In this document: in pieces, positions 30,461-38,508 of the stretch
Numbering within the stretch: the stretch's first letter is position 1
Layout of the letters: each line of letters starts with the position of its first letter
Origin: Clostridiales bacterium
GTDB lineage: Bacteria > Bacillota > Clostridia > Christensenellales > CAG-138
Reading direction: 5' to 3'
DNA length: 40,390 bases
NCBI GenBank assembly: GCA_004554165.1
Contig: SFNQ01000021.1
Location: 1-40,390 of the forward strand
Notes under the pieces: generated by a model
Databases searched by the model: none
What the model was told of the DNA's origin: nothing
The model's input: the letters and a program-made list of their open reading frames with translations, nothing else
Position numbers and translations under genes: made by a program

Positions 30461-33400
30461 ACATCAGCCCTCCTCCCGGAAAATGTTTGATGATTGACGC
30501 CCATTCCGCCGAAACCGGGTAGCCGGAAATGCCCGGATACAGCGCGATAAACAGCAGCAGTGCCACCGCGAGCCAGACCCACTTGACCCAGGCGACGCGC
30601 GCTGTGCGCTCCTCCCAGCAATGCAGCGCATAGACCGCGGCCATCAGCAGGAAGGGTACCGTAGCAAAGAAATGGTAGATAAAGGTGCAGCGCGAAATCA
30701 GCACCCAGGGCAGGAAGTTTGCAAGCACGCCCACGCAGATGATCTGCAGCGCGCGATCCTTCTTTACACGGCCCGTGGCGCGCTGGACAAGGAGCACCAG
30801 AGCGCCGATGGCGCTCACCCACCAGACCGCGGGGTTCCCGGAGGCCGTCAGCGTGGAAATGCTGCCATCCGCGTTGCCGCCGAAATAGTACCACATGGGG
30901 CGCAGCGTAAACGGCCACTGCCACCAGCTGGACTGATAGGGGTGCGTAGCATCAAGCCCGCTGTGATAGGAATACATGAAATCCTGATAGTTCCAGAAGG
31001 TATTCCACATGTTGGAAATTCCGTATTCCGCGGTCTGGGTGGCTTCGTACGCATAATAGGGAAGGTACGAAAGAAAGTAAATGGAAAACGGAACAATTAT
31101 GAAAAACAGCACGCACCAGAGCAGGGTCGCAAGCGTATTGCGGTAAAAAACGCTGACGCTTGCGCGCTCCTGCTTCGTGCCATCCTCCATAGCCTCGCTG
31201 TATTCATGATAGCGCGCGATCAGCGAGCCGAAGAACAGCACCGCAAGGCCGCCTCCCGCATAGATGCAGATCCACTTGCTTGCCGCGCCGATGCCAAAGA
31301 ACAGACCGGACAGCGCAAGCGGCCGCAGCGTTTTTTTGAGCCCGTCCACGAAAAAATTCATCGTGATATACCGGTACATGAAATAGTACATCAGCAGAAT
31401 GAAAAACACCGCGTATACATCAATGGTGGCAATGCGCGTCTGTGTAAAGTGCATGAAATCAAAGGCAAACAGAGCCGTCAGCACAAAGGCATATTCCGTT
31501 TTCCGGAACATGCGCTTTCCAAATGCGTACAGCACCGGCAGCATGGCAATGCCAATCAGCGTACCGACGATGCGCCAGCCGAAGGGATTCATGCCAAAGA
31601 CGGCTATGCCCAGCGCAATGAGGAGCTTTCCCAACGGCGGGTGGGAGTTTTCATAGGGCTTGAGCCCGTGCAGATGCTCATAGGCAGTACGCGCATGGTA
31701 CAGCTCGTCAAAGTACATGCCGTTGTAGCAGGAGGGCGCATCCGGAACGGTATCCTGCTCGTCCAGAAGACAGGCCTGCGAGCCCTCGGGATCCAGAACG
31801 CGGGCGGGAATCAGGCTTCCCTTATCGTCAAAGAAGGCGATCTCGTTGAGTTTCAGCCTGCCGGAATACAGTTGCAGCTCCACCGCAGAGGCTGTAAAGT
31901 CCGCCGGAAAGCGCTGCCAGCGGAACATATTGTCATAGCCCTGCTCATAGGTCATCTCAGCGTCGCCCGCCCGCAGCAGCATCGTCCCGCTGTGGTTGAC
32001 GGAGGGATCGCCAATGTTGCAGTAGACCCAGTATTCGGAAACGGCAACAGGCTTGTCAAAGGCAACGGTTACCGTTTCGCCAAGCTCCTCTGTTTCCCAG
32101 TAGGTCTCGGGCGCCTTTGTCGTGCCAAGATGGAACAGGGCAACCGCGCCGTAAACCAGCACAAGAAGCAGCAGAAGAACGCAATCCTTTTTGGTATAGC
32201 GCAGCTTTGTGTCCGTGGGAATGGCCGGAAGAATGGTGCGCGGCGCGTTGCTGTCGCCCTCGGCCTTCTTTTTCTTTTGCAGTTTGAGGGGCAGCGCCGT
32301 CCTGTCCTGCAAAAGGATGCGGAAACTGATGTAGCCAAGGTACAGAAAGCCCAGAACCTGCGCCGCCGAACCGACGCGCACCAGCGCATCATACAGTGCG
32401 CCGCGCGCGCTCTGATGATCCACGATGTACATGGCCGCCACAGCGTTGAACAGCAGCGTAGCCGTAAACCAGCCAAAGCTGATCAGCAATCTCCGGTCAC
32501 GCTCATATACATAGGCCATAAGCAGCAGCAGCAGCACCGGGAACAGATAGCGCTCGTGCATATAGTGACCAAAGGTAAAGATCATCGCAAGCATGAATGC
32601 GCCGCACAGGTACAGCGCGCCCGCATGCCTGCTGCGGCTGCGGCAATAGGCATAGACCGAGAGCACGATGGCAAGCACGATAAAGACCGTGCCCCAGATG
32701 TTGTAGGGCAAGCCCAGCAGCTTTTCCGAAACCGGCGCCCAGTTCCCGCCGAGCAGCGCCGGAAAGTTGAACGCCTCAATGGAGGCATAGGCATAGGAGC
32801 CCGTGGTGGAAAGATACTTCTCGATCAGCCAGCCGAAATCCTGCGTGGATTTGAAGGGAAGCGACAGCAGAAAGAGTACCGCAACCGCAGACAAAACGGC
32901 CAGTATGGTTTTCAAAAGCCGCGGCTTCCACCGGGGGCCGATGATGTCAACGATATAGGCTGCGGCGATAATGGGTCCCAGCATGAGCGCCTGCGGCTTG
33001 AACAGGAGTACAAGCCCGTAAAGCGCGCCTGCAAGAATCCGCTTTTCCGAAAGCAGCAGGTAACAAACCAGCGTGAGCCCCAGCGACAGGACGGAATCGA
33101 TCTGTCCCCATGCGCCGGAGATGAAGGCGCCCGCCGGATTCAGGGCAACGAGCGCCGCAAGAATCAGGGAGAACGCCTCGGAGCCTCCCCGTTTTTTTGC
33201 AAGCCGGTAGATAAAGTACGCCGCGCCGATATCCGCAAGGGTCGCCGGGAGTTTGAACAGCAGCACATAGCCCGCGCTGCCGTAGCTAAGATGCAAAAGC
33301 CTGGCAAGCGCGGCCAGCGCGCCGCAGACGTACATATACCCGGGCGGATAGTCCGCAAACATCCCGCTGGTATAGAAATTCTCCGGGCCGTTCAGCATGG

Positions 33401-34307
33401 CGTTGCCCCAGGCCATGAAGCAGTTGATGTCCGTGGAATGGCCGACAAAGATCAGCGAGAGAACGATGCGCAAAACCAGCGCGCCGACGAGAATGGCGCA
33501 GAGCTCCATATGAGGCTGCGCAGGCGTCGGGAGCATGTCCGCCTCATAACGGAACACGCGCCAGTACAGCAGCGCAAAAAACGCGGCGACCAACAGGGAG
33601 ACAGTCAGCGAGGAAATCAACGGCGTGTGCGCGTCTCCCGCGGCCATGCCCTGAAAAACTTCGGACGACGCGCCGGAAGAAGCGCTCTGATTCGCAAGAT
33701 CGATAACATCGGCGTTCCCGGCGTTTTTGCACCGGTACATCGCCACATCCGCAAAGTATGCCGTTCCCTCGCACTGCATGCTGTAGCCGCCCAGGCGCAG
33801 CGCAACGCGCAGCTTCGTCTGCTCCGGCGCGGTACGCACATAGAGGGCGAGCTCCTTCCAGCTCGCGCTGCCGAAAAGGTCCTCGGAATAGCAGTAGCTG
33901 CCGTCGATGCTGAAATTGTCAATGGAAATGGACGCGCCCAGCTCGCCGGAAACCTCCTCCGTGCGAACGGCAGCAGTAATCCGATAGAGCGTTTCAGGCT
34001 CTACCTCCACGCTCTGCACAATCCGCGCATCGTTGCTGGCAAGATTCCGGAGGCGCACGCAGGCGCCAAAGGAATCATCCGCCAGCGTTGTGACGGAGAC
34101 TTCATCCGCGGCGGACAGATAGGCTTCGAGCTCCCATCCCGCCGGCAGAGCCGCGCCCTCCGCAGAAACGGAAAAATCGGAATTATATAGGAGATTGTCC
34201 CCCGATACGGCGTCGCCCTCCGCAAGTGCGCCGGCCGGCAGGAGCAGGCACAACAGCAGCGAAACTGTCAGGAAAACCTTACGCAATAACAACCCTTCTT
34301 TTCGCAT
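30450..34307 (-). CDS. Large dual GT-C glycosyltransferase (ArnT-like plus PMT-like)
   Basis: This 1285-aa membrane protein appears to be built from two GT-C enzymes. A signal peptide is followed by a beta-rich, carbohydrate-binding-like domain (~30-215). The first multi-helix GT-C part spans ~230-690 with GHSTDINCFMAWG near 290 and DYPPGYMY near 318. A second extracytoplasmic beta-rich segment lies at ~735-855. A PMT-family part (~860-1285) has the acidic FDELYHA near 864, the SHPPLGK near 889 and FMHFTQTRIATIDVYAVFF. PMT/ArnT enzymes move sugars from polyprenyl phosphate to proteins or lipids outside the membrane. The start is ATG 34307, or TTG 34286 after GAAGGG; both give a good signal peptide. 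The nature of the sugar and acceptor is unknown. Confidence 0.85.
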   Translation of the reverse strand: MRKEGLLLRKVFLTVSLLLCLLLPAGALAEGDAVSGDNLLYNSDFSVSAEGAALPAGWELEAYLSAADEVSVTTLADDSFGACVRLRNLASNDARIVQSVEVEPETLYRITAAVRTEEVSGELGASISIDNFSIDGSYCYSEDLFGSASWKELALYVRTAPEQTKLRVALRLGGYSMQCEGTAYFADVAMYRCKNAGNADVIDLANQSASSGASSEVFQGMAAGDAHTPLISSLTVSLLVAAFFALLYWRVFRYEADMLPTPAQPHMELCAILVGALVLRIVLSLIFVGHSTDINCFMAWGNAMLNGPENFYTSGMFADYPPGYMYVCGALAALARLLHLSYGSAGYVLLFKLPATLADIGAAYFIYRLAKKRGGSEAFSLILAALVALNPAGAFISGAWGQIDSVLSLGLTLVCYLLLSEKRILAGALYGLVLLFKPQALMLGPIIAAAYIVDIIGPRWKPRLLKTILAVLSAVAVLFLLSLPFKSTQDFGWLIEKYLSTTGSYAYASIEAFNFPALLGGNWAPVSEKLLGLPYNIWGTVFIVLAIVLSVYAYCRSRSRHAGALYLCGAFMLAMIFTFGHYMHERYLFPVLLLLLMAYVYERDRRLLISFGWFTATLLFNAVAAMYIVDHQSARGALYDALVRVGSAAQVLGFLYLGYISFRILLQDRTALPLKLQKKKKAEGDSNAPRTILPAIPTDTKLRYTKKDCVLLLLLVLVYGAVALFHLGTTKAPETYWETEELGETVTVAFDKPVAVSEYWVYCNIGDPSVNHSGTMLLRAGDAEMTYEQGYDNMFRWQRFPADFTASAVELQLYSGRLKLNEIAFFDDKGSLIPARVLDPEGSQACLLDEQDTVPDAPSCYNGMYFDELYHARTAYEHLHGLKPYENSHPPLGKLLIALGIAVFGMNPFGWRIVGTLIGIAMLPVLYAFGKRMFRKTEYAFVLTALFAFDFMHFTQTRIATIDVYAVFFILLMYYFMYRYITMNFFVDGLKKTLRPLALSGLFFGIGAASKWICIYAGGGLAVLFFGSLIARYHEYSEAMEDGTKQERASVSVFYRNTLATLLWCVLFFIIVPFSIYFLSYLPYYAYEATQTAEYGISNMWNTFWNYQDFMYSYHSGLDATHPYQSSWWQWPFTLRPMWYYFGGNADGSISTLTASGNPAVWWVSAIGALVLLVQRATGRVKKDRALQIICVGVLANFLPWVLISRCTFIYHFFATVPFLLMAAVYALHCWEERTARVAWVKWVWLAVALLLFIALYPGISGYPVSAEWASIIKHFPGGGLMYGA

Positions 34308-34316
34308 GGTGATTTA

Positions 34317-34346
34317 ACTATAGCACAGGTCTGCCGGAAAAGGCAA
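34317..34346 (-). promoter_or_regulatory. Promoter of the glycosyltransferase-gtrA unit
   Basis: On the minus strand -35 TTGCCT (34346-34341), an 18-bp spacer and -10 TATAGT (34322-34317) lie right after the yraN stop. ATG 34307 is nine bases past the -10, so with this start the mRNA has almost no leader; with TTG 34286 the leader would be about 24 nt. Confidence 0.55.
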
Positions 34347-34697
34347 TTATGTGCAAAATGCATCCGGGATATGGCGGACGCTTCCCGAAGCAAGATCAAC
34401 CTCAACAACATCGAAGCGGACGGCGGAATCCGGACAGTTCTCCCGGAGCAGAAAGCCCTGCGCCGCGGCAATCAGCCTGCGCTGCTTCTCCGGCGTTACC
34501 GCCTCTGCGGGAGAACCATAGCGGTCGCTTTTTCGCGCCTTGACCTCGATGAATACGAGATAATCCCCATCCCGCATGACGAGGTCAATCTCATGGTGTC
34601 CGCTGCGGTAGTTTTTAAACAGGGGCAGAAAGCCGCGCCGCTTAAGATAACGCTCGGCAGCCGCCTCCGCGTTTCGACCGATCTTCGTTGTGCTCAT
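34347..34697 (-). CDS. yraN: YraN/UPF0102 family nuclease-like protein
   Basis: This 116-aa protein has the restriction-endonuclease-like fold marks KNYRSGHHEIDLVMRDGDYLVFIEVKAR (in parts: the E..D...E.K catalytic set). The family is Holliday-junction-nuclease-like, but its cellular role is not settled. The start ATG 34697 overlaps the rnhB stop as ATGA; a longer upstream frame has no support. It follows rnhB as in many Firmicutes. Confidence 0.9.
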   Translation of the reverse strand: MSTTKIGRNAEAAAERYLKRRGFLPLFKNYRSGHHEIDLVMRDGDYLVFIEVKARKSDRYGSPAEAVTPEKQRRLIAAAQGFLLRENCPDSAVRFDVVEVDLASGSVRHIPDAFCT

Positions 34698-35320
34698 ACG
34701 AACCGTTTGATAAAGCTGCGGCGGTGCAGAGGGCAGGGACCGTAGGCCTTCAGAGCGGCGATATGCTCCGCCGTGCCGTAGCCCTTGTTGCGCGCAAAGC
34801 CATAGGCCGGATAAAGCCTGTCCTGCTCGATCATGTAGGCATCCCGCGCGACCTTGGCGAGAATCGAGGCCGCCGCGATGGAATAGCACCGGGCGTCGCC
34901 ATGGATCAGCACGTGCTGCCTGGCTTCCAGCGGCAGTCCCGACAGCGCATCGATCATCACGTCAGTGATGGGCAGGCGCATGTTCGAAAAGGCCTCCGTA
35001 AAGGCACAGCGCGTGGCCTCGAGAATGTTGATTTCATCGATGATCTCCGGGCCGACCCAGGCGAGGGCATAGTCCAGCGCCGTAACAAGGATGTCTGCGT
35101 TTACGCTTTCCCTTCGCTTTTCGGAGAGCTTTTTTGAGTCGTTCACATAGGGAACCAGCGGCTCTGCGGGCATGACCACGCAGGCGGCCACAACGGGTCC
35201 CGCAAGGGGGCCGCGGCCAACCTCGTCCATGCCGGCAAGGATGCAGCCCTTTTCCGCCCAGAGTGCGCGATCCGGGGCAGAAATTACGTTCAGGCGCTCC
35301 GTTTCAGGTATCCGCGGCAT
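34694..35320 (-). CDS. rnhB: Ribonuclease HII
   Basis: This 208-aa enzyme cuts RNA in RNA-DNA hybrids and starts ribonucleotide removal. Active-site motifs are AGMDEVGRGPLAGPV (Asp-Glu), YVNDSKKLSEKRRE, and later DALSGLP and SIAAASILAKVARD. ATG 35320 has GAGGAG seven bases upstream and overlaps the end of rbgA by 17 bases; an ATG at 35350 is less likely. Confidence 0.95.
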   Translation of the reverse strand: MPRIPETERLNVISAPDRALWAEKGCILAGMDEVGRGPLAGPVVAACVVMPAEPLVPYVNDSKKLSEKRRESVNADILVTALDYALAWVGPEIIDEINILEATRCAFTEAFSNMRLPITDVMIDALSGLPLEARQHVLIHGDARCYSIAAASILAKVARDAYMIEQDRLYPAYGFARNKGYGTAEHIAALKAYGPCPLHRRSFIKRFV

Positions 35321-36209
35321 TGCCCGTCTCCTCTGTCTGCTCTGTCGCATCCTGCTGCGCTGCTTTCTCGCCCGGCTGCTCCAGCGTTACCTTCGCAATC
35401 CTGCCCGCGCGGAATTCATCGAGCACGACCCGCGCAGCGCGCTCGGTATCCGGCTCCCTGCCGGACAGCAGGAAGGAACGGCTCTCGCACACCGCAGGAA
35501 GAACTTCATCGATCGCCATGCCGGGAGCCAGCCTCTGATAGCGCGCGGCAACCGCTTGCGGGCAGAGCGCCAGAAGCTCCAAAAGCAGCTCCGCCGCCAG
35601 TCGCTCCACGTCCATCACGTCGTCTTTAATAGAGCCGAGGAAAGCCAGATGCTTTGCGTGCGTCGCATCCTCCAGCTTTGGCCAGAGCAGCCCGGGCGTA
35701 TCCATAAGTTCGAGGTAGGGCGTAATCTTCACCCACTGCTTGCCCTTGGTTACGCCGGGCTTATCGCCCACCTGCGCCCGGTTTGCGCCGGCGATCCGAT
35801 TGATAAAGGTGGATTTTCCCACGTTTGGAATTCCGGCAATCATAACCCGGACGGTCTTGTTCACGCCCTTTTCACGCATCTTTGCTACGCGCGGCGCAGC
35901 GGCCCTTTCGATCAGGGATATTGCGGCCTTTTTTCCGGCGCTGCTGGTTGAGACGATGCCGGCGGCGGGCAGACCCTGCGCACGCAGCGACTCCACCCAC
36001 GCCGTAACCAGCGCGGGATCCGCAAGATCGCTCTTGTTGAGCAGCACCACCCGGGCCTTGCCGGCAAACAGCGCGTCGAAGTCCGGATTGCGCGTGGCGG
36101 CCGGCGCGCGCGCGTCCACGATCTCCACCACAACGTCGATGAGCTTCAGGTTTTCAAGCAGCATGCGCCGCGCCTTGGCCATGTGCCCAGGATACCATTG
36201 AATCTGCAT
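35304..36209 (-). CDS. rbgA: Ribosome biogenesis GTPase RbgA (YlqF)
   Basis: This 301-aa circularly permuted GTPase is needed for late 50S assembly in Firmicutes. G4 (LLNKSDLAD) precedes G1 (GIPNVGKSTFINRI) and G3 (DTPGLLWP), the order that defines the permuted class. The N-terminus MQIQWYPGHMAKARR is typical. ATG 36209 follows GGGAG. The C-terminal tail (EKAAQQDATEQTEETGNA) is low-complexity. It lies downstream of rplS after a terminator, so the two may be only partly co-transcribed. Confidence 0.95.
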   Translation of the reverse strand: MQIQWYPGHMAKARRMLLENLKLIDVVVEIVDARAPAATRNPDFDALFAGKARVVLLNKSDLADPALVTAWVESLRAQGLPAAGIVSTSSAGKKAAISLIERAAAPRVAKMREKGVNKTVRVMIAGIPNVGKSTFINRIAGANRAQVGDKPGVTKGKQWVKITPYLELMDTPGLLWPKLEDATHAKHLAFLGSIKDDVMDVERLAAELLLELLALCPQAVAARYQRLAPGMAIDEVLPAVCESRSFLLSGREPDTERAARVVLDEFRAGRIAKVTLEQPGEKAAQQDATEQTEETGNAADT

Positions 36210-36233
36210 GTGTTCTCCCTGTCTCCCGGTAAA

Positions 36234-36273
36234 GCAAAACCCCCTAATGCTGCGTGGCAGTCGGGGGTTTTGC
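36234..36273 (-). terminator. Terminator between rplS and rbgA
   Basis: An 11-bp perfect stem, GCAAAACCCCC (36234-36244) with GGGGGTTTTGC (36263-36273), lies 18 bases after the rplS stop. The short TTT after the minus-strand stem suggests incomplete termination, so some transcripts may go on into rbgA. Confidence 0.75.
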
Positions 36274-36291
36274 ATCAATCCTTGGAAATTC

Positions 36292-36651
36292 TTATTTGTT
36301 CTTATCCTCGATGCGCTCGCGGATCTTCGCAGCCTTACCGACGCGGTCACGCAGATAGTAGAGCTTTGCGCGGCGCACAACACCGTGGCGCACAACCTCG
36401 ATCTTGCCGATGCGGGGGCTGTTGTAGGGGAAGGTGCGCTCTACGCCGATGCCGTAGGAAATGCGGCGGACCGTGAAGGACTTGCGCACACCGCCGCCCT
36501 GAATCTTGATGACGATGCCCTCAAAGTTCTGCAAACGCTCACGGGTACCCTCGATGACCTTCACATAAACGCGGACGGTGTCGCCAACCTGCAACTCGGG
36601 CAGATCGGTACGAATCTGCTCTTTTTCAAGCTCACGAATGATTTCAGACAT
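36292..36651 (-). CDS. rplS: Ribosomal protein L19
   Basis: This 119-aa L19 lies at the 30S-50S interface. The sequence matches throughout: LPELQVGDTVRVYVKVIEGTRERLQ (in parts), FEGIVIKIQGGG, RRISYGIGVERTFPYNSP and KLYYLRDRVGKAAKIRE. ATG 36651 follows GGAAGGAG. It has its own promoter about 70 bases upstream, after trmD. Confidence 0.98.
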   Translation of the reverse strand: MSEIIRELEKEQIRTDLPELQVGDTVRVYVKVIEGTRERLQNFEGIVIKIQGGGVRKSFTVRRISYGIGVERTFPYNSPRIGKIEVVRHGVVRRAKLYYLRDRVGKAAKIRERIEDKNK

Positions 36652-36723
36652 GGTAATTCTCCTTCCTTTTCTAAGCGTTCATGTCCGAACCCGAACAGCG
36701 GACCGCCCATTGTCACAGACGCG

Positions 36724-36752
36724 ATTATAACACAGGGACAAGGCGAATGCAA
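36724..36752 (-). promoter_or_regulatory. Promoter and leader of rplS
   Basis: On the minus strand -35 TTGCAT (36752-36747), a 17-bp spacer and -10 TATAAT (36729-36724) predict a start near 36717 and a leader of about 66 nt. The leader holds GTCCG and CGGAC arms (about 36683-36703) that can form a hairpin, a possible L19-type leader control structure. The -35 lies 10 bases after the trmD stop, so readthrough can add to rplS expression. Confidence 0.8.
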
Positions 36753-36761
36753 GCCCTGATT

Positions 36762-37451
36762 TTACAGGTTTTTTCCATGGTTTCCGAGCAGCTCCGGCCG
36801 CATGCGCCGCGTCTTTTCCAGCGCCTGCTGCCTGCGCCAGGCCTCAATGTTTTTATGATGCCCGGAAAGAAGCACCTCCGGCACCTGCATGCCGCGAAAA
36901 TCCGCCGGCCTCGTATACTGCGGATACTCCAGCAGCCCCTCCGAAAAGGATTCGTCCTCCGCGCTCTCCGCGCTGCCCAGCACGCCCGGAATGAAGCGGC
37001 TTACGCAGTCGATAAGCACCATGGCGGGCAGCTCTCCGCCGGTAAGCACATAGTCTCCGATGGAAATCTCGTCATCCAGAATGGCGGACACCCGCTCGTC
37101 CACACCTTCATAATGCCCGCAGAGCAACACAAGCCGCCGCTCCCTGGCGAGGCATCTTGCAAGCCCGGTTGTCAGCGGCCTGCCGCGGGGCGTGAGAAGA
37201 ATCCGCCTTGCGGGCATGCCATCCGAAAGCACACGGTCCATGCAGTCAAAAATGGGCTGCGCCATCATAACAAGGCCGGCGCCGCCGCCAAAGGGATAGT
37301 CGTCGGCCTTATTGTGTTTGTTCTGCGTAAAGGCCCGAATATCGTGGGTTTCCACGGCGAGCAGGCCGCTCTCCCGCGCACGGCCCAGCATGCTGGCAGA
37401 GAGCACGCCGGAAAACATCTCCGGAAACAGGGTCAGAATATCAATCCGCAA
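36762..37451 (-). CDS. trmD: tRNA (guanine-37-N1) methyltransferase TrmD
   Basis: This 229-aa knotted SPOUT enzyme makes m1G37 and prevents frameshifts. Family marks are RIDILTLFPEMF at the start, DDYPFGGGAGLVM, LLCGHYEGVDERV, ISIGDYVLTGGELPAMVLID and RPADFRGMQVPEVLLSGHH. The start is a TTG at 37451, nine bases after GGAGG, overlapping the rimM end by 11 bases; the upstream ATG at 37517 would add 22 residues that the family lacks. Confidence 0.94.
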   Translation of the reverse strand: MRIDILTLFPEMFSGVLSASMLGRARESGLLAVETHDIRAFTQNKHNKADDYPFGGGAGLVMMAQPIFDCMDRVLSDGMPARRILLTPRGRPLTTGLARCLARERRLVLLCGHYEGVDERVSAILDDEISIGDYVLTGGELPAMVLIDCVSRFIPGVLGSAESAEDESFSEGLLEYPQYTRPADFRGMQVPEVLLSGHHKNIEAWRRQQALEKTRRMRPELLGNHGKNL

Positions 37452-37956
37452 AGAGCCCAACCTCCGACAATACTGCAGCGTCGAACACGATGCGCTTTTC
37501 CTCCACGCAGACCTCATGCAGCACCCGCTTCAGCGCAGGCACCATGAGTTTCCCGTTTTCAACAACATAGACGTCGTTGGCGCCGGTTTGCAGCACATCC
37601 GTGATCCTGCCATAGCGCCTGCCGTCCGTATCCCTTGCTTCGCAGCCGATGAGATCCGCAATAAAATAGGTATCCGGCGGTAGCGCCACCGTATGCGCCC
37701 GGTCCACGCAGAGATAGGCTCCCCGCAGCGCAGTCGCCGCCTCCACGGAGTCCACCCCGCGGAGGTGCAGCGCCACCGCATCGTTTAAAAGCCGCACATC
37801 GGAAATCTCCACCGGACGGAATTGGCCGCGCTCTTCCAGAAAGGCATGAGAAAGGCCACGGAAACGGTCAATGTCATCCGTGGTCGGCATCAGTTTAACG
37901 GCACCGTGCACGCCATGGGCGCGCACGATGCAGCCTATGCGAAGATACGGTTTCAA
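37441..37956 (-). CDS. rimM: 16S rRNA processing protein RimM
   Basis: This 171-aa assembly factor for the 30S head has an N-terminal RimM barrel (LRIGCIVRAHGVHGAVKLMP) and a PRC-barrel C-terminal part (DTYFIADLIGCEARDTDG.. and NDVYVVENGKLMVPALK). The start is a TTG at 37956 that overlaps the khpA stop as TTGA. It lies in the ylxM-ffh-rpsP-khpA-rimM-trmD operon. Confidence 0.94.
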   Translation of the reverse strand: MKPYLRIGCIVRAHGVHGAVKLMPTTDDIDRFRGLSHAFLEERGQFRPVEISDVRLLNDAVALHLRGVDSVEAATALRGAYLCVDRAHTVALPPDTYFIADLIGCEARDTDGRRYGRITDVLQTGANDVYVVENGKLMVPALKRVLHEVCVEEKRIVFDAAVLSEVGLFAD

Positions 37957-38180
37957 ACGATCTCCACCATATATTTTCCGTTTTCCCGGGCCGAAGCCGC
38001 CTTTACGACCGTGCGGATTGCCTTGGCGATGCGGCCCTGCTTGCCGATCACCTTGCCCATATCGCTCTCGGCCACATGCAGCTCGATCACGGTATAATCG
38101 CCATCCTGCCTGGTTTCCACGGTTACCTGATCCGGCGCGTCCACAAGGCTTTTGGCGATGAACAATACCAGCTCGCTCAT
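37953..38180 (-). CDS. khpA: KH-domain RNA-binding protein KhpA
   Basis: This 75-aa single KH protein carries the GKVIGKQGRIAKAIR loop that binds RNA. KhpA pairs with KhpB/Jag in Gram-positive bacteria and affects cell elongation and division. ATG 38180 has AGGTG close by; the gene sits 12 bases after rpsP and overlaps rimM, the usual neighbourhood. Confidence 0.95.
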   Translation of the reverse strand: MSELVLFIAKSLVDAPDQVTVETRQDGDYTVIELHVAESDMGKVIGKQGRIAKAIRTVVKAASARENGKYMVEIV

Positions 38181-38192
38181 GACGGCACCTGA

Positions 38193-38435
38193 TTACTGGA
38201 TGGCGCCGCTCTTCTTCAACAGCGCGCGCACGGTATCCGTGGGCTGCGCGCCCTTCTTCATCCAGTCAGCAGCGCGCTCGTTGTCCACCTTGATCTCCAC
38301 AGGATCGGTCAGGGGATTGTAATAGCCCAGCTCCTCGACAAAAGCACCATCACGCGGGGCGCGGGAATCCGCAACCACGATACGGTAAAAGGGAGCCTTC
38401 TTTGCGCCCATCCTGCGCAGTCTGATCTTCAGCAT
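38193..38435 (-). CDS. rpsP: Ribosomal protein S16
   Basis: This 80-aa S16 matches the family along its length: MLKIRLRRMGAKKAPFYRIVVADSR (in parts), EELGYYNPLTDP and the C-terminal QPTDTVRALLKKSG. It starts at ATG 38435 after GGAGGACATT. Seventy-three bases separate it from ffh; a short AACGG/CCGTT hairpin with TTTT near 38471-38490 might modulate passage. Confidence 0.97.
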   Translation of the reverse strand: MLKIRLRRMGAKKAPFYRIVVADSRAPRDGAFVEELGYYNPLTDPVEIKVDNERAADWMKKGAQPTDTVRALLKKSGAIQ

Positions 38436-38508
38436 GTTGTAATGTCCTCCAAATACGATTCTTTTTTCTATTACGAAAACGGTGTTGCCGTTGTTCGCTC
38501 TGCAAGGT

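Noticed and set aside
30621..34190. An 1189-codon open frame on the plus strand opposite the large glycosyltransferase gene
   Set aside because: It is a mirror of the GC-rich coding sequence on the other strand, has no domain sense, and is rich in Arg, Gln and His as expected from antisense frames.
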